Below, piece by piece: positions 41,880-50,425 of a stretch of 64,000 nt of DNA. Source of the DNA: Fen-1364 sp049515135 (GTDB lineage: Bacteria > Spirochaetota > Spirochaetia > SZUA-6 > Fen-1364); the NCBI GenBank assembly GCA_049515135.1, contig JBEKUJ010000003.1, positions 62,001 through 126,000 of the forward strand, read 5' to 3'. Numbering within the stretch: position 1 is the first letter of the stretch; each line of letters opens with the position of its first letter. A model generated the notes under the pieces. That model saw only the letters and a program-made list of their open reading frames with translations. It did not search any database and was not told the DNA's origin. Made by a program: the position numbers and the translations under genes.

Positions 41880-42322
41880 CAACCCACCGGACCTTCCCGG
41901 CCTCTCACGCCCTCCAGGCGTTCCAGGGCTTGAGCGGCTGCTCCGAGGATCCCCTGGAACCGGTGAGACAGTCCGCTGCCGATCGCGGTCCCCAGCGTGA
42001 TGAGGAGGAAATCAGCGAAGTTTTTCCCTGCACCGAAAGCCAGCTCTCCGGCCGCGGCGCTCGTTGCGTCGTTTTCCGAGAAAACGGGAACGCCCAGCGC
42101 GTTTTCAAGCAGAAGTTGCGGCGACTTTCCCTGGAAGCAGGGGATGTTCTCCGATCCGCCGACAACAGTCCCTGCTTTGCTATCGATGAAACCGGGCATG
42201 CCGATCCCTGCGACGGCAAGTCTGTCACGTGAGGGTCGCGAGGCAATGAGAGCTTTGATCCGTCGTGTCAGCCCGATCTTCGCGGAGCTGCCCCCGAAAT
42301 CAACTCCTGCCGCGTATTCCAT
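41879..42322 (-). pseudogene. ROK-family gene with internal deletion
   Basis: The 147-codon frame begins with the ROK ATP-binding segment GVDFGGSSAKIGLT and continues with AVAGIGMPGFIDSKAG, ENIPCF, VPVFSENDATSAAAGELAFGAGK and ITLGTAIGSG, all in the order of ROK sugar kinases. These are normally about 300 residues. Here sequence after the Gly-rich loop jumps to GILGAAAQALERL, which looks like the family C-terminus. About 130-150 residues, including the zinc-binding Cys cluster and sugar-site Glu/His, are missing, and the part before AVAGIG is also short. I consider it an in-frame deletion remnant retained between tgt and lptG; a small actin-like ATPase remains possible. Confidence 0.7.
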
Positions 42323-42337
42323 GCCCCTTGTCCTTTC

Positions 42338-43417
42338 CTACGTGCGAGCAGTTCTGAATAGCATGAAACCGAGCACGAGGAAAAGGGAGAAAGGGCTCCA
42401 GGCCCCTGCAAGGGGAGGGATATAGCCGTTCTTCGAGAGGATGGCAGCCACCATCTGCGAGACATAGTACACCACCGAGATGACAAGCGCGGAGAGCAGG
42501 CTCATCAGGAGTATGTTCTTCTTGAAGGTGCTGCCAAGGCTGCTTGCGATGAGCGCCACGATCAACGGAGTGCTTGCAAAGGAATACTTGCGATAGTAGT
42601 CGGTCAGGGCCTCGCGGAACGGCAACCCTGCCTTGCGGATGGCAGCCACGTAGCGCTGTGACTCTGCGCGGTCCATTTCTTCCACGTCCCTCGAGAGCTT
42701 GCGGAAGGTGTCGGGCGGCTCGTTCAGAACCGGCGAATCCCAGACCGCGGCATTCGTGCTGCTGAGGGTCGCTGCTTGCTGGTCCCAGGTGAAGACCCGG
42801 CAATCGTGGAGCACCCAGTGCGTCCCTTTCCATTCCCCCCATTGGGCGTCGATGCGCTGGGACATATCCATCCGTGCGCTGCGGACCACGATGGTCAGCC
42901 CTGACAGCCTCTGCTCGGCGTCGTTGTAGTAATCCGCCTGGTACACGACTCGCTGATCCGGGCTGGTGACGGTGACGTTTGACTGGCTCAGAGTGACGGT
43001 CTGCTTGACCGCGTCAGAATACGCGTCGTTCTTCATTCGGAATGTCGGTATGACCACGGCATCCTCGAAGAAGAAGGCTCCGATGCTCAGAACGAACCCG
43101 AGGACCAGAAAGGGCGTCACCAGACGCTGGAGGCTGACACCGGAACCGAAGATCGCGAACAACTCGTTGTTGGCATAGAAAAGGCCAAGGGAGTAGGAGA
43201 TGCCGAAGAGGAAGGAGACCGGAAGCGCGTACGAAATGCATTTCGGCGCATACAGGAGGGCAATCCAGCCTATCTGCTCGATTCCGACATTGTGGGCAAA
43301 ATACCGCCAGATGCTCCCAAAGACATCGATGAGCTGGAGCAGGAGCACGAAAAAGATGACGGCCAGGAGGAAAAGAGGGAGAAACTGACGGATGAGCATC
43401 CGGTAGAGAATATTCAT
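42338..43417 (-). CDS. lptG: LptF/LptG-family permease (second of pair)
   Basis: A 359-residue protein of the YjgP/YjgQ family: MNILYRMLIRQFLPLFLLAVIFF at the start, five or six TM segments in two groups with a periplasmic beta-jellyroll between (about 100-265), and a C-terminal group of three helices. LptF and LptG form the transmembrane part of the LPS-extracting LptB2FG transporter. Assignment as G rather than F is by position only. It overlaps lptF by ATGA. lptA, lptB and lptC are not in the window. Confidence 0.85.
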   Translation of the reverse strand: MNILYRMLIRQFLPLFLLAVIFFVLLLQLIDVFGSIWRYFAHNVGIEQIGWIALLYAPKCISYALPVSFLFGISYSLGLFYANNELFAIFGSGVSLQRLVTPFLVLGFVLSIGAFFFEDAVVIPTFRMKNDAYSDAVKQTVTLSQSNVTVTSPDQRVVYQADYYNDAEQRLSGLTIVVRSARMDMSQRIDAQWGEWKGTHWVLHDCRVFTWDQQAATLSSTNAAVWDSPVLNEPPDTFRKLSRDVEEMDRAESQRYVAAIRKAGLPFREALTDYYRKYSFASTPLIVALIASSLGSTFKKNILLMSLLSALVISVVYYVSQMVAAILSKNGYIPPLAGAWSPFSLFLVLGFMLFRTART

Positions 43418-44712
43418 CTGGCCCTTCTGATGGCGAAGAAGACCAATGCCGCCATAAGGACAATCGCATCCGGAAACCACATCGAGAAGGCCGGGGACAG
43501 CGACATCCTCACTCCGAAGGTCTGGCCGGCGAACAGCATGCCCCAGTACACAATGGAGACGAAAAGCCCCACGGCAAACCCCACGGTGCGGCCGCTGCGC
43601 CGGGCGCGGACGCCGACGGGGAACGCGAAATACGCGAAGACCAGGCAGGCGGCGGGCATTGAGAACTTCCTGTAGAACTCGAGGAGGTATGCCTGCAGGG
43701 ACTGGTCCGCGATGCTCCTGGCTTTCTCAGCGGAGAAGTCCCGCCAGAGCTCGCCCACCCTCTGTCGGGCCGTGCCGATCTGAGACGGGTCTGCAGCCGC
43801 AGTCAGCAGGGCTGAGCGCAGCCCCGAGGCGAGACCGAACTGGAGCTCCCTGATTTTGCTATCCTTTTCACGCAGCGCCTTGTCCTGGTCCGCCTGCTTG
43901 ACGCGGATCTCCTTCCATACGTCGACCGAGCTCTGGTAGGAGGGGTTGATCCCCCCCAGGGAAACGGAGATGTCCTTGAGGAGTATGTTGTACACCATGG
44001 ACTGCGACGTCGTGTAGTCGTAGCGGTCCCCTTCAGACGGGAAGCTCACCTGGCTGAAGACGGAATCCAGAGTCAGGGAAACCACGCCCTTTTGCGCCTT
44101 GCTCTCCTCCAGATGGGCGTCGTGGGCAAGGATGATCCGCCTGTTGCCTTCCGGGGACTTGTCGATGATGAGAAGGTTCCTGATGAGCTTTCCCTCCACG
44201 TCGCCTGTGATGATTGTTGTGTTTTCGTACTTTTTTATCGAGTGGGATTCCAGCTCGACCGCAGGATTGGAGTACAGGATCCTGCGATAGATTTCCGCAA
44301 AGCGAATGTTGCCCAGGGGGAGGAAATAGTCGTTCATGATGAAAGAGACGAGGGTGAAAAGGAGCCCCACGATGAGGAGGGGGGACACGAGATGACGCGA
44401 TGGCACGCCCAGGGCGCCAAAGGCAAGCAGCTCGTTGTCCGATGACAGCCTGCCGACCGCCATCAGCGCTCCCACAAGCGAGCCGAAAGGGAACGAGAAT
44501 GCGATGACGATGGGAAGCGAATAGATGACAAGGAGCACGACATCCCAGAAAGGCACTTTCTTGGAAAAAATCTCCTCCGCCATGACGAGGATCTGGTTCA
44601 GGAAGAATATGAAGAAGAAAAAGAGGAACGCCACTGCGAAGGAGAAGACGTATTCGCGGCCGACGTACAGATAGGTGCGGATGTAGCTACGGACCATCGG
44701 CTTCCTCATCAT
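43414..44712 (-). CDS. lptF: LptF/LptG-family permease (first of pair)
   Basis: A 432-residue YjgP/YjgQ-family permease with TM segments near 20-40, 57-85 and 105-130, a periplasmic domain and C-terminal TM segments near 340-425. The family motif LSSDNELLAFGALGVPSRHLVSPLL is present, and the periplasmic part has a long charged insert (about 265-320, KQADQDKALREKDSKIRELQ) likely to be a coiled coil. Starts at 44712, 44709 or 44697 are possible. It overlaps the propeller-protein gene upstream and lptG downstream. It should export lipid-linked material to the outer membrane. Confidence 0.87.
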   Translation of the reverse strand: MMRKPMVRSYIRTYLYVGREYVFSFAVAFLFFFFIFFLNQILVMAEEIFSKKVPFWDVVLLVIYSLPIVIAFSFPFGSLVGALMAVGRLSSDNELLAFGALGVPSRHLVSPLLIVGLLFTLVSFIMNDYFLPLGNIRFAEIYRRILYSNPAVELESHSIKKYENTTIITGDVEGKLIRNLLIIDKSPEGNRRIILAHDAHLEESKAQKGVVSLTLDSVFSQVSFPSEGDRYDYTTSQSMVYNILLKDISVSLGGINPSYQSSVDVWKEIRVKQADQDKALREKDSKIRELQFGLASGLRSALLTAAADPSQIGTARQRVGELWRDFSAEKARSIADQSLQAYLLEFYRKFSMPAACLVFAYFAFPVGVRARRSGRTVGFAVGLFVSIVYWGMLFAGQTFGVRMSLSPAFSMWFPDAIVLMAALVFFAIRRAR

Positions 44713-46198
44713 AGACGCTCACCCCTGCCCCCAGGGTTCCGAAGAACACATACGGAGCCCTCCAGGCAATTGCCGAAACATCGAGCGAGCCGAGCCCATC
44801 CGGGATGCCGATCCTTCGCCATGTGCCTTCGTGCCGGAGGAAGGCGCTGACGCCCCCCCCGAAGCTCCCGAAATATATTGCCCGATCGGTCTCGCAGATG
44901 GCAAGGACCCAGTCGTCGCCCAGCTGGCCGCCGGACTTGCTGAAGTGCTGAATAGTGTCGGTTTTCGGCGTCCAGAGGTAAAGCCCGTCCCCGTACGTCG
45001 CAATCCAGACTCTTTCCTCCGAGTCTTCCAGGACACTGGTGATGTTGGCGGCGGTGAAGGCGGGAACGGTCTGTGAGAGACCTTTCATCTGGCCTGTCCG
45101 CCCGTCCATGATCACAAGGCCAAGGTCCAGGGTGCCGATATACAACGAGCCGCTGCTGCGCGATTCTTCAATGCAGGTAACGAAAAGTCCCGGCAGCGCG
45201 CCGTCGCCAACCGGTGTCCAGACCTGGGCACCTGCCGCCTGCCCACCCGTTGCAGCCAGCCTGAAGAGCCCGTCCCCAAGCGTGCCCGCGTAGAGAAAAC
45301 CGCCTGCCAGCTTCAAGGTCTGGACTTTGCGGGGCACGGGAGACTGGAAGGCCTGGTCTGTTGCCCAGCTCCCCGTGGCTTTTCCGTACCAGGAGAGCCC
45401 GTCCGTTCCTCCGACCCACACCCTGTGGCCTGCCATCTCCACGGAGCGCGGGAACGCCGGCGACGGGAAGGAGTCAGCTCTCCCGGCCGACACTGAATAG
45501 CGGGCCACACCGCCGTTCCAGGTGCCGATCCACAGGTCGTCCTGATCCACCCTGAGGGTGGACACGTTTCCATCCTGCAGCCCGAGCCTTTGGGGGGAAA
45601 GAAGGTCCCAGGCAAGCCGAGCGCGCATCGCGCGAAGCAGGGTTAGCTCCGCTGCCGGTATGTTGCCCGGGTTTATGCGATGGAAATACGATCCTGCTGA
45701 CTGTGCGTCCCTTTCGTGGTAGAGGAACAGCTCCGCTGCCCGAAGCAGCGCCATGTCCAGGTCGCTCCTGGTCCCTTCCGCGCCCGCATCGAAGCTGGCA
45801 ACTGCGTCGCAGTAGAACTCCAGGGCAGCTGAGTAGGAACGCGAGTCGTAAGCCCTGGAGGCGACCTGGAGGCACGATTGGAACGTGGCCGGTGATCCGG
45901 GTGAGCTCGCCACCAGCTTCTGTGCGAAATAGCGGGCCAGGTACTGGTCCCCGGCCGCCAGGGCGGCCTGCACGCTCAACGCGAAAGACTCATCGACGCG
46001 GGACTGCTCCGGGTTGCCGGCCCGCACTGCGCGAAGGATCGATAGTGCTGCCTGGCTGTCTCCGCGCTGCAGCGCATCCCGCGCAGCTTGAAGCGAGGCC
46101 GACAAAGCTGTCTGGGCAAACGCCAGCCCTCCCGCAAGGAAAAGAAGCAGGAAGCAGGCCTGAGATCGAAACCGTCGGCTACGATCCGGTGGAGCCAA
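44687..46198 (-). CDS. Exported TPR plus beta-propeller protein
   Basis: A 503-residue protein with a signal peptide (SQACFLLLFLAGGLAFA), a helical TPR-like N-terminal domain (about 30-205, with ARDALQRGDSQAALSILRAV) and a C-terminal propeller (about 210-500) of about seven repeats of the form LWIGTWNGGVARY, WIATYGDGLYLW. The repeats resemble the reg_prop periplasmic sensor domain of two-component systems, but no kinase is attached. It overlaps dut upstream and lptF downstream. A sensor or scaffold role tied to the Lpt permeases is a guess. Confidence 0.8.
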   Translation of the reverse strand: MAPPDRSRRFRSQACFLLLFLAGGLAFAQTALSASLQAARDALQRGDSQAALSILRAVRAGNPEQSRVDESFALSVQAALAAGDQYLARYFAQKLVASSPGSPATFQSCLQVASRAYDSRSYSAALEFYCDAVASFDAGAEGTRSDLDMALLRAAELFLYHERDAQSAGSYFHRINPGNIPAAELTLLRAMRARLAWDLLSPQRLGLQDGNVSTLRVDQDDLWIGTWNGGVARYSVSAGRADSFPSPAFPRSVEMAGHRVWVGGTDGLSWYGKATGSWATDQAFQSPVPRKVQTLKLAGGFLYAGTLGDGLFRLAATGGQAAGAQVWTPVGDGALPGLFVTCIEESRSSGSLYIGTLDLGLVIMDGRTGQMKGLSQTVPAFTAANITSVLEDSEERVWIATYGDGLYLWTPKTDTIQHFSKSGGQLGDDWVLAICETDRAIYFGSFGGGVSAFLRHEGTWRRIGIPDGLGSLDVSAIAWRAPYVFFGTLGAGVSVYDEEADGP

Positions 46199-46616
46199 AA
46201 CCGCCGCCCCCCCTGGGGGTAGAAGGCATTGCGTCCCGGCGACGGAACGAGACTCGCGACACCGGGCTGAAGACTATCTGAGCTATCCGGTCGCCATGTC
46301 GCACGCGGAAATCGCTTTCCCCCAGGTTGATCAGGATTATCTTGACTTCGCCCCGGTAGTCGCTGTCCACCGTGCCTGGAGAGTTGAGGATCGTTATCCC
46401 GTGCGTAAGGGCAAGTCCGGACCGAGGCCTCACCTGCCCCTCCAGGCCCGGAGGTATCTCCAGGCGAAGGCCGGTGGGAACCAGGGCGCGCATTCCCGGT
46501 TTCAGGACCAGGTCTTCGGAAAGCATGGCGCGCAGGTCCGCTCCGGATGCGCCATCAGACTGGTACTCCGGCAGAGTGCCGCCCGAGACGGCGCAATTGA
46601 CGACAGGAATCTCCAC
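46179..46616 (-). CDS. dut: dUTP diphosphatase
   Basis: Dut hydrolyses dUTP to dUMP, keeping uracil out of DNA. The 145-residue trimeric-type enzyme has all five motifs: SGADLRA, RPRSGLALTHG, ILNSPGTVDSDYRGE (catalytic Asp), GDRIAQIVF and the C-terminal RGGGGFGSTG that closes over the active site. The start is GTG 46616, 3 bases after the M16 peptidase stop. Typical length. Confidence 0.97.
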   Translation of the reverse strand: MEIPVVNCAVSGGTLPEYQSDGASGADLRAMLSEDLVLKPGMRALVPTGLRLEIPPGLEGQVRPRSGLALTHGITILNSPGTVDSDYRGEVKIILINLGESDFRVRHGDRIAQIVFSPVSRVSFRRRDAMPSTPRGGGGFGSTGS

Positions 46617-46619
46617 ACG

Positions 46620-47885
46620 TCACCCCGGAAAGGTGAAATTGAAGCTGCGTATCCTGCTCAGCCCCCTGGTCCCGTAGGCAAGCAGGCTGAAAGCGTCCCG
46701 CCGCAGGCGCTGACGCGCGAACTCCTGGATGTCGAAATCCGCAACGTTTCGAAGAGCGGAAAGGGATTCATCGAACTCGAGGACCCTGCCCATGGTCACA
46801 AACTGGCGGACAAGCCTTTTCATGCGGGATTCCATGTCCTCTCTGGAGAGTATCATGCTTCCCGCCAGGTGGCTCTTGGCATCGTCGATCTCCTGGCGGC
46901 TGAGAGGGGCGGACAGCAGCCTCGCCAGCTCGGCGTCCAGGGCCTCCAGCAGGCTGCGTGCCTGGGCTGGGGTGGCGCTGGCATAGATGGTCCACATCCC
47001 GATGTCGGAAAAAAAAGAACGGAAAGAGTATACCGTATAGCAGAGGCCAAGCTGCTCCCGCAGCCTCTGAAAGAGGCGGCAGCTCATGGATTCGCCAAAG
47101 GCGGTGCTGAACACAAGAGACGTATAGTAGTGGGCAAGCTCGTGGCTCAACGGGTAGCAGGTTCCGGCGTAGATCTGGACCTGGTTGAACCTGTCGGGCA
47201 CAACAGCGACTTTCCTCTTCCAGGGCGGCGCCGAGCGCTTCCCCGGACCGGGCCCGCGGTTTCCCGCGGGGAAGACCGCCTCAGCGAGACGACGAACCTC
47301 ATCTACGGGGAAGTTGCCTGCAACGGCTATGATGGTGTTCTTGGGCACAAGCCGCTCACGGTAGAAACGCAGGAGGTCAGCCTGGGAGATCTGTTCCACT
47401 TCTTCGACCTCGCCGGTGATCTTCCGCGAGATGGGGTGGTCGCCGCACATCTCTCGGAGGTAGCGGTCGTGCCCCTTCTCCTCCGGAGAATCGTCTACGG
47501 ACCTGATTTCGTTCATGATGACCGCCTTCTCCTTTTCCATTTCCTTGCTGTCCAGGAGAGAGCAGGTGGTCATGTCCGTGAGAACGTCGAACGCGAGCCG
47601 AAGGTGCTCCTTCGGCATGATTGCGTACACGCAGGTGGATTCCTTCTCCGTGAAGGCGTTGATGATCCCGCCCACGCGGTCGATTTCCTGCGCTATGGCG
47701 AGCGCGGTTCTCCTTTCGGTCCCCTTGAAGAGCATGTGCTCGAGGAAGTGGGAATAGCCCCTTTCCCCCGAGCTTTCATCCCGGGAACCGTGGAGAAACC
47801 AGAATCCAATGCAGAGGGTGTCCGTCCGGTCGACCGGCTCCAGGAGCAGGGACGCTCCATTGGCCAGCTTCTCCGTGAGGATCAC
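46620..47885 (-). CDS. M16-family zinc peptidase
   Basis: A 421-residue inverzincin. The zinc site HFLEH with catalytic Glu lies near residues 46-50, and the third ligand is in EKEKAVIMNEI. It is of the mitochondrial-processing-peptidase-like type (M16B), with no signal peptide, so cytoplasmic. These enzymes degrade short peptides; the substrate is unknown. The C-terminal half has the MSCRLFQRLREQLGLCYTVYS motif typical of the second domain. The start is GTG 47885, overlapping the pnp stop as GTGA. A pnp-M16-dut order is common in many bacteria. Confidence 0.92.
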   Translation of the reverse strand: MILTEKLANGASLLLEPVDRTDTLCIGFWFLHGSRDESSGERGYSHFLEHMLFKGTERRTALAIAQEIDRVGGIINAFTEKESTCVYAIMPKEHLRLAFDVLTDMTTCSLLDSKEMEKEKAVIMNEIRSVDDSPEEKGHDRYLREMCGDHPISRKITGEVEEVEQISQADLLRFYRERLVPKNTIIAVAGNFPVDEVRRLAEAVFPAGNRGPGPGKRSAPPWKRKVAVVPDRFNQVQIYAGTCYPLSHELAHYYTSLVFSTAFGESMSCRLFQRLREQLGLCYTVYSFRSFFSDIGMWTIYASATPAQARSLLEALDAELARLLSAPLSRQEIDDAKSHLAGSMILSREDMESRMKRLVRQFVTMGRVLEFDESLSALRNVADFDIQEFARQRLRRDAFSLLAYGTRGLSRIRSFNFTFPG

Positions 47886-50122
47886 CCGTCTCTCCGGTGC
47901 GTGCGCGGCCCTCCGCCCCGCGGACCGTCTCCCCGGGGACCGCCGTGCGGCCTGTCTCCGGGTCTGCGGTCAGACCGGAAAGGGCGGTCCCCATCCCGCC
48001 GCGGCGGCCGTCTCTCAGTCTTTTCCGTCATCAGGCCGGGATTTGCCTCCAGGGCTTCCAGGGTTGCCAGGTTGATCCTGCCCATGTGGTCGATCTCGGT
48101 GACCTTGACGGTCAGCACCTGGCCTTCCTTGACGACGTCCGTCACTTTTTCCACCCGGGTGGCTGCCAGCTTGGAAATGTGTACCAGGCCTTCCTTGCCG
48201 GGGAGGATCTCGACGAACGCGCCAAAGTCCATGATTCTCTTGACCGGTCCCGTGTATACCTTGCCCACGACTGCTTCCTCGACGAGGGCCTCCACCATCT
48301 TCTGGGCTCTTTCGGCGCCGTCTTTCTGGCGGTTGTAGATAGTCACCGTCCCGTCGTCGTCGATGTTGATCTGTGAGCCGGTTTTCTCGCTCATGCCCTT
48401 GATGTTCTTTCCGCCCGGCCCGATGATCAGACCGATCTTCTCAGTCGGCACGCGCAGCGAGATGACCTTGGGCGCGAAATCCGAGATGTCGGTTCGCGGC
48501 TGGGAAATAGTCTTGTTCATGATCCCGAGGATGTGCATCCGGCCATCGTGCGCCTGGCCGAGAGCCTTGCGGAGGATCTCTGCGCTCACCCCTTCGATCT
48601 TGATGTCCATTTGGAGGGCTGTAATCCCGTCTTCCGTGCCGGCCACCTTGAAGTCCATGTCCCCGAGGTGGTCTTCCTCGCCGAGGATGTCGCTGAGGAC
48701 GACGAACTTGTCGCCTTCCTTCACGAGACCCATGGCAATTCCTGCCACCGGTTTCTGGATCCGCACCCCTGCGTTGAGGAGGCTCAATGTGCTTCCGCAC
48801 ACCGTGGCCATGGAAGAGGAGCCGTTGCTCTCCAATATCTCGGAAACTATTCGGACGGTGTACGGGAAGTCCTCTTTCTTCGGAAGGACCATGCTGATAG
48901 CCCTCTCCGCAAGATGCCCGTGACCGATCTCTCGGCGCCCGGGCGAGCCCAGCCGGCCCACTTCCCCCACGGAGAAAGGAGGGAAGTTGTAGTGCAGCAT
49001 GAAGTTTTTCTTGGTGTCCCCGTCGATGTTGTCCATGATCTGCTCGTCCAGCGCGGTTCCCAGCGTCGTGACGACGAGGGCCTGGGTTTCACCCCTTGTG
49101 AACAGGGCTGAGCCGTGCGTCCGCGGAAGGACGTCGATCTCGCAGGTGATGGGACGGATTTCCGTGGGGGATCGCCCGTCGGTTCTCCGTCCCTTCTCTA
49201 CGATGGAGAAGCGCATGATCTCCTGCTCCATGTCCTCGAACAAGGCTTTGAAAGGGCGGATGTCTGTTTCTGCAAGCCGGTCGGCAAAGAAAGCCTGCGC
49301 TTCATCACGCACGGCCCGGATGGCCTTGCTGCGCTCTTCCTTGCCTTTCACGAAGCAGGCCCGGTCCAGCTTCTCTTTCGCCCACCGCCTCACCTCGTCT
49401 CCGAGAGTGAACGTCGACGGTTTCTCGATCAGCGGGAGCTTCTTCTTGCCGGCCTTCTGGGCCAGCTCGGTCTGGATCCGGCACAGCTCGCGGATGGTCG
49501 CGTGCGCCATCTCGATGGCCTGGATGATGAGGTCCTCCGGCACCTGCCGCGAGCCGCCCTCCACCATCGTTATCCCTTTGGCCGTTCCCGCCACCACGAG
49601 GTCAATCTCGCTCTGCTCGATCTGGTCGAAGGTCGGGTTGACAATAAGCACGCCGCCCACGTAGCCCATGCGCACGGCGCCGATGGGGCCCTCGAACGGG
49701 ATGTCGGAGACCGTGATGGCGGCGGAGGCCGCGTTCATGGCCAGGATGTCGGGCGGGTTGACCTGGTCCGTCGAGATGGCCATGGGGATGACCTGGATCT
49801 CGCGTTTGAACAACCGGGAGAAAAGGGGCCGGATGGGCCTGTCGATGAGCCGGGAGACGAGGACCTCCTTGTCCTTCGGCCTGCCCTCGCGCTTGATGAA
49901 CCCGCCGGGAATCTTTCCCGCCGCGTAGTACTTCTCCAGGTAGTCGACGGACAGGGGAATGAAGTCGAGATCTTCTTTCTCATTGCTCGCGCAGCATGCA
50001 GTTGCGAGCACCGCCGAGCCGCCCAGCCGGGCAAAAACCGCTCCGTTGGCCTGCTTGGCCATCTTCCCGGTTTCGAAGATGAGCTCTTCTTCCCCGATTT
50101 TGAATGTTACACGATGTTCCAT
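47882..50122 (-). CDS. pnp: Polynucleotide phosphorylase
   Basis: PNPase degrades RNA 3-prime to 5-prime using phosphate and can add tails. The 746-residue protein has two RNase PH domains (N-terminal about 10-145, C-terminal about 310-530, with HDGRMHILGIM), then a KH domain (IGLIIGPGGKNIKGMSEKTG) and an S1 domain (FGAFVEILPGKEGLVHISKL). A tail of about 45 residues rich in Arg, Gly and Asp (RRPGDRPHGGPRGDGPRGGG) is added; such tails often bind RNA or partners. It follows rpsO by 19 bases, the classical rpsO-pnp pair. Confidence 0.96.
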   Translation of the reverse strand: MEHRVTFKIGEEELIFETGKMAKQANGAVFARLGGSAVLATACCASNEKEDLDFIPLSVDYLEKYYAAGKIPGGFIKREGRPKDKEVLVSRLIDRPIRPLFSRLFKREIQVIPMAISTDQVNPPDILAMNAASAAITVSDIPFEGPIGAVRMGYVGGVLIVNPTFDQIEQSEIDLVVAGTAKGITMVEGGSRQVPEDLIIQAIEMAHATIRELCRIQTELAQKAGKKKLPLIEKPSTFTLGDEVRRWAKEKLDRACFVKGKEERSKAIRAVRDEAQAFFADRLAETDIRPFKALFEDMEQEIMRFSIVEKGRRTDGRSPTEIRPITCEIDVLPRTHGSALFTRGETQALVVTTLGTALDEQIMDNIDGDTKKNFMLHYNFPPFSVGEVGRLGSPGRREIGHGHLAERAISMVLPKKEDFPYTVRIVSEILESNGSSSMATVCGSTLSLLNAGVRIQKPVAGIAMGLVKEGDKFVVLSDILGEEDHLGDMDFKVAGTEDGITALQMDIKIEGVSAEILRKALGQAHDGRMHILGIMNKTISQPRTDISDFAPKVISLRVPTEKIGLIIGPGGKNIKGMSEKTGSQINIDDDGTVTIYNRQKDGAERAQKMVEALVEEAVVGKVYTGPVKRIMDFGAFVEILPGKEGLVHISKLAATRVEKVTDVVKEGQVLTVKVTEIDHMGRINLATLEALEANPGLMTEKTERRPPRRDGDRPFRSDRRPGDRPHGGPRGDGPRGGGPRTHRRDG

Positions 50123-50141
50123 CTGTGTCCTTGCCTTCGCG

Positions 50142-50411
50142 CTACTTGCGCAGGTTGAGGCGCTCGATAATCTCGCGGTACTTGGTGAGGTTTCTCTTCC
50201 TCAAATACGCGAGCAGTCTGCGCCGCTGGCCGACGAGCATCAGAAGGCCGCGTCGGGAGTTGTTATCCTTGGGGTGTCTCTTGAAGTGCTCCGTCAGCTC
50301 ATCAACCCGTTTCGTCAGAAGAGCGATCTGAACCTCAGTTGCCCCCGTATCCTTTTCGTTCGCTCCGAATGTCTTGATTACTTCCTCTTTCTTTTCCTTT
50401 GTCAGTGGCAT
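50142..50411 (-). CDS. rpsO: 30S ribosomal protein S15
   Basis: S15 binds the central domain of 16S rRNA. The 89-residue protein matches the family end to end: GATEVQIALLTKRVDELTEH, HPKDNNSRRGLLMLVGQRRRLLAYLRK and YREIIERLNLRK. AAAGGAG lies 8 bases before ATG 50411. It is located between ribF and pnp, as in many bacteria. Confidence 0.97.
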   Translation of the reverse strand: MPLTKEKKEEVIKTFGANEKDTGATEVQIALLTKRVDELTEHFKRHPKDNNSRRGLLMLVGQRRRLLAYLRKRNLTKYREIIERLNLRK

Positions 50412-50425
50412 GTATCCAACTCCTT

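Noticed and set aside
46296..48338. Long plus-strand open frame opposite dut, the M16 gene and pnp
   Set aside because: It runs antisense across three clear genes, has Arg/Gly/Ala-rich composition typical of GC-rich shadow frames, and matches no family.
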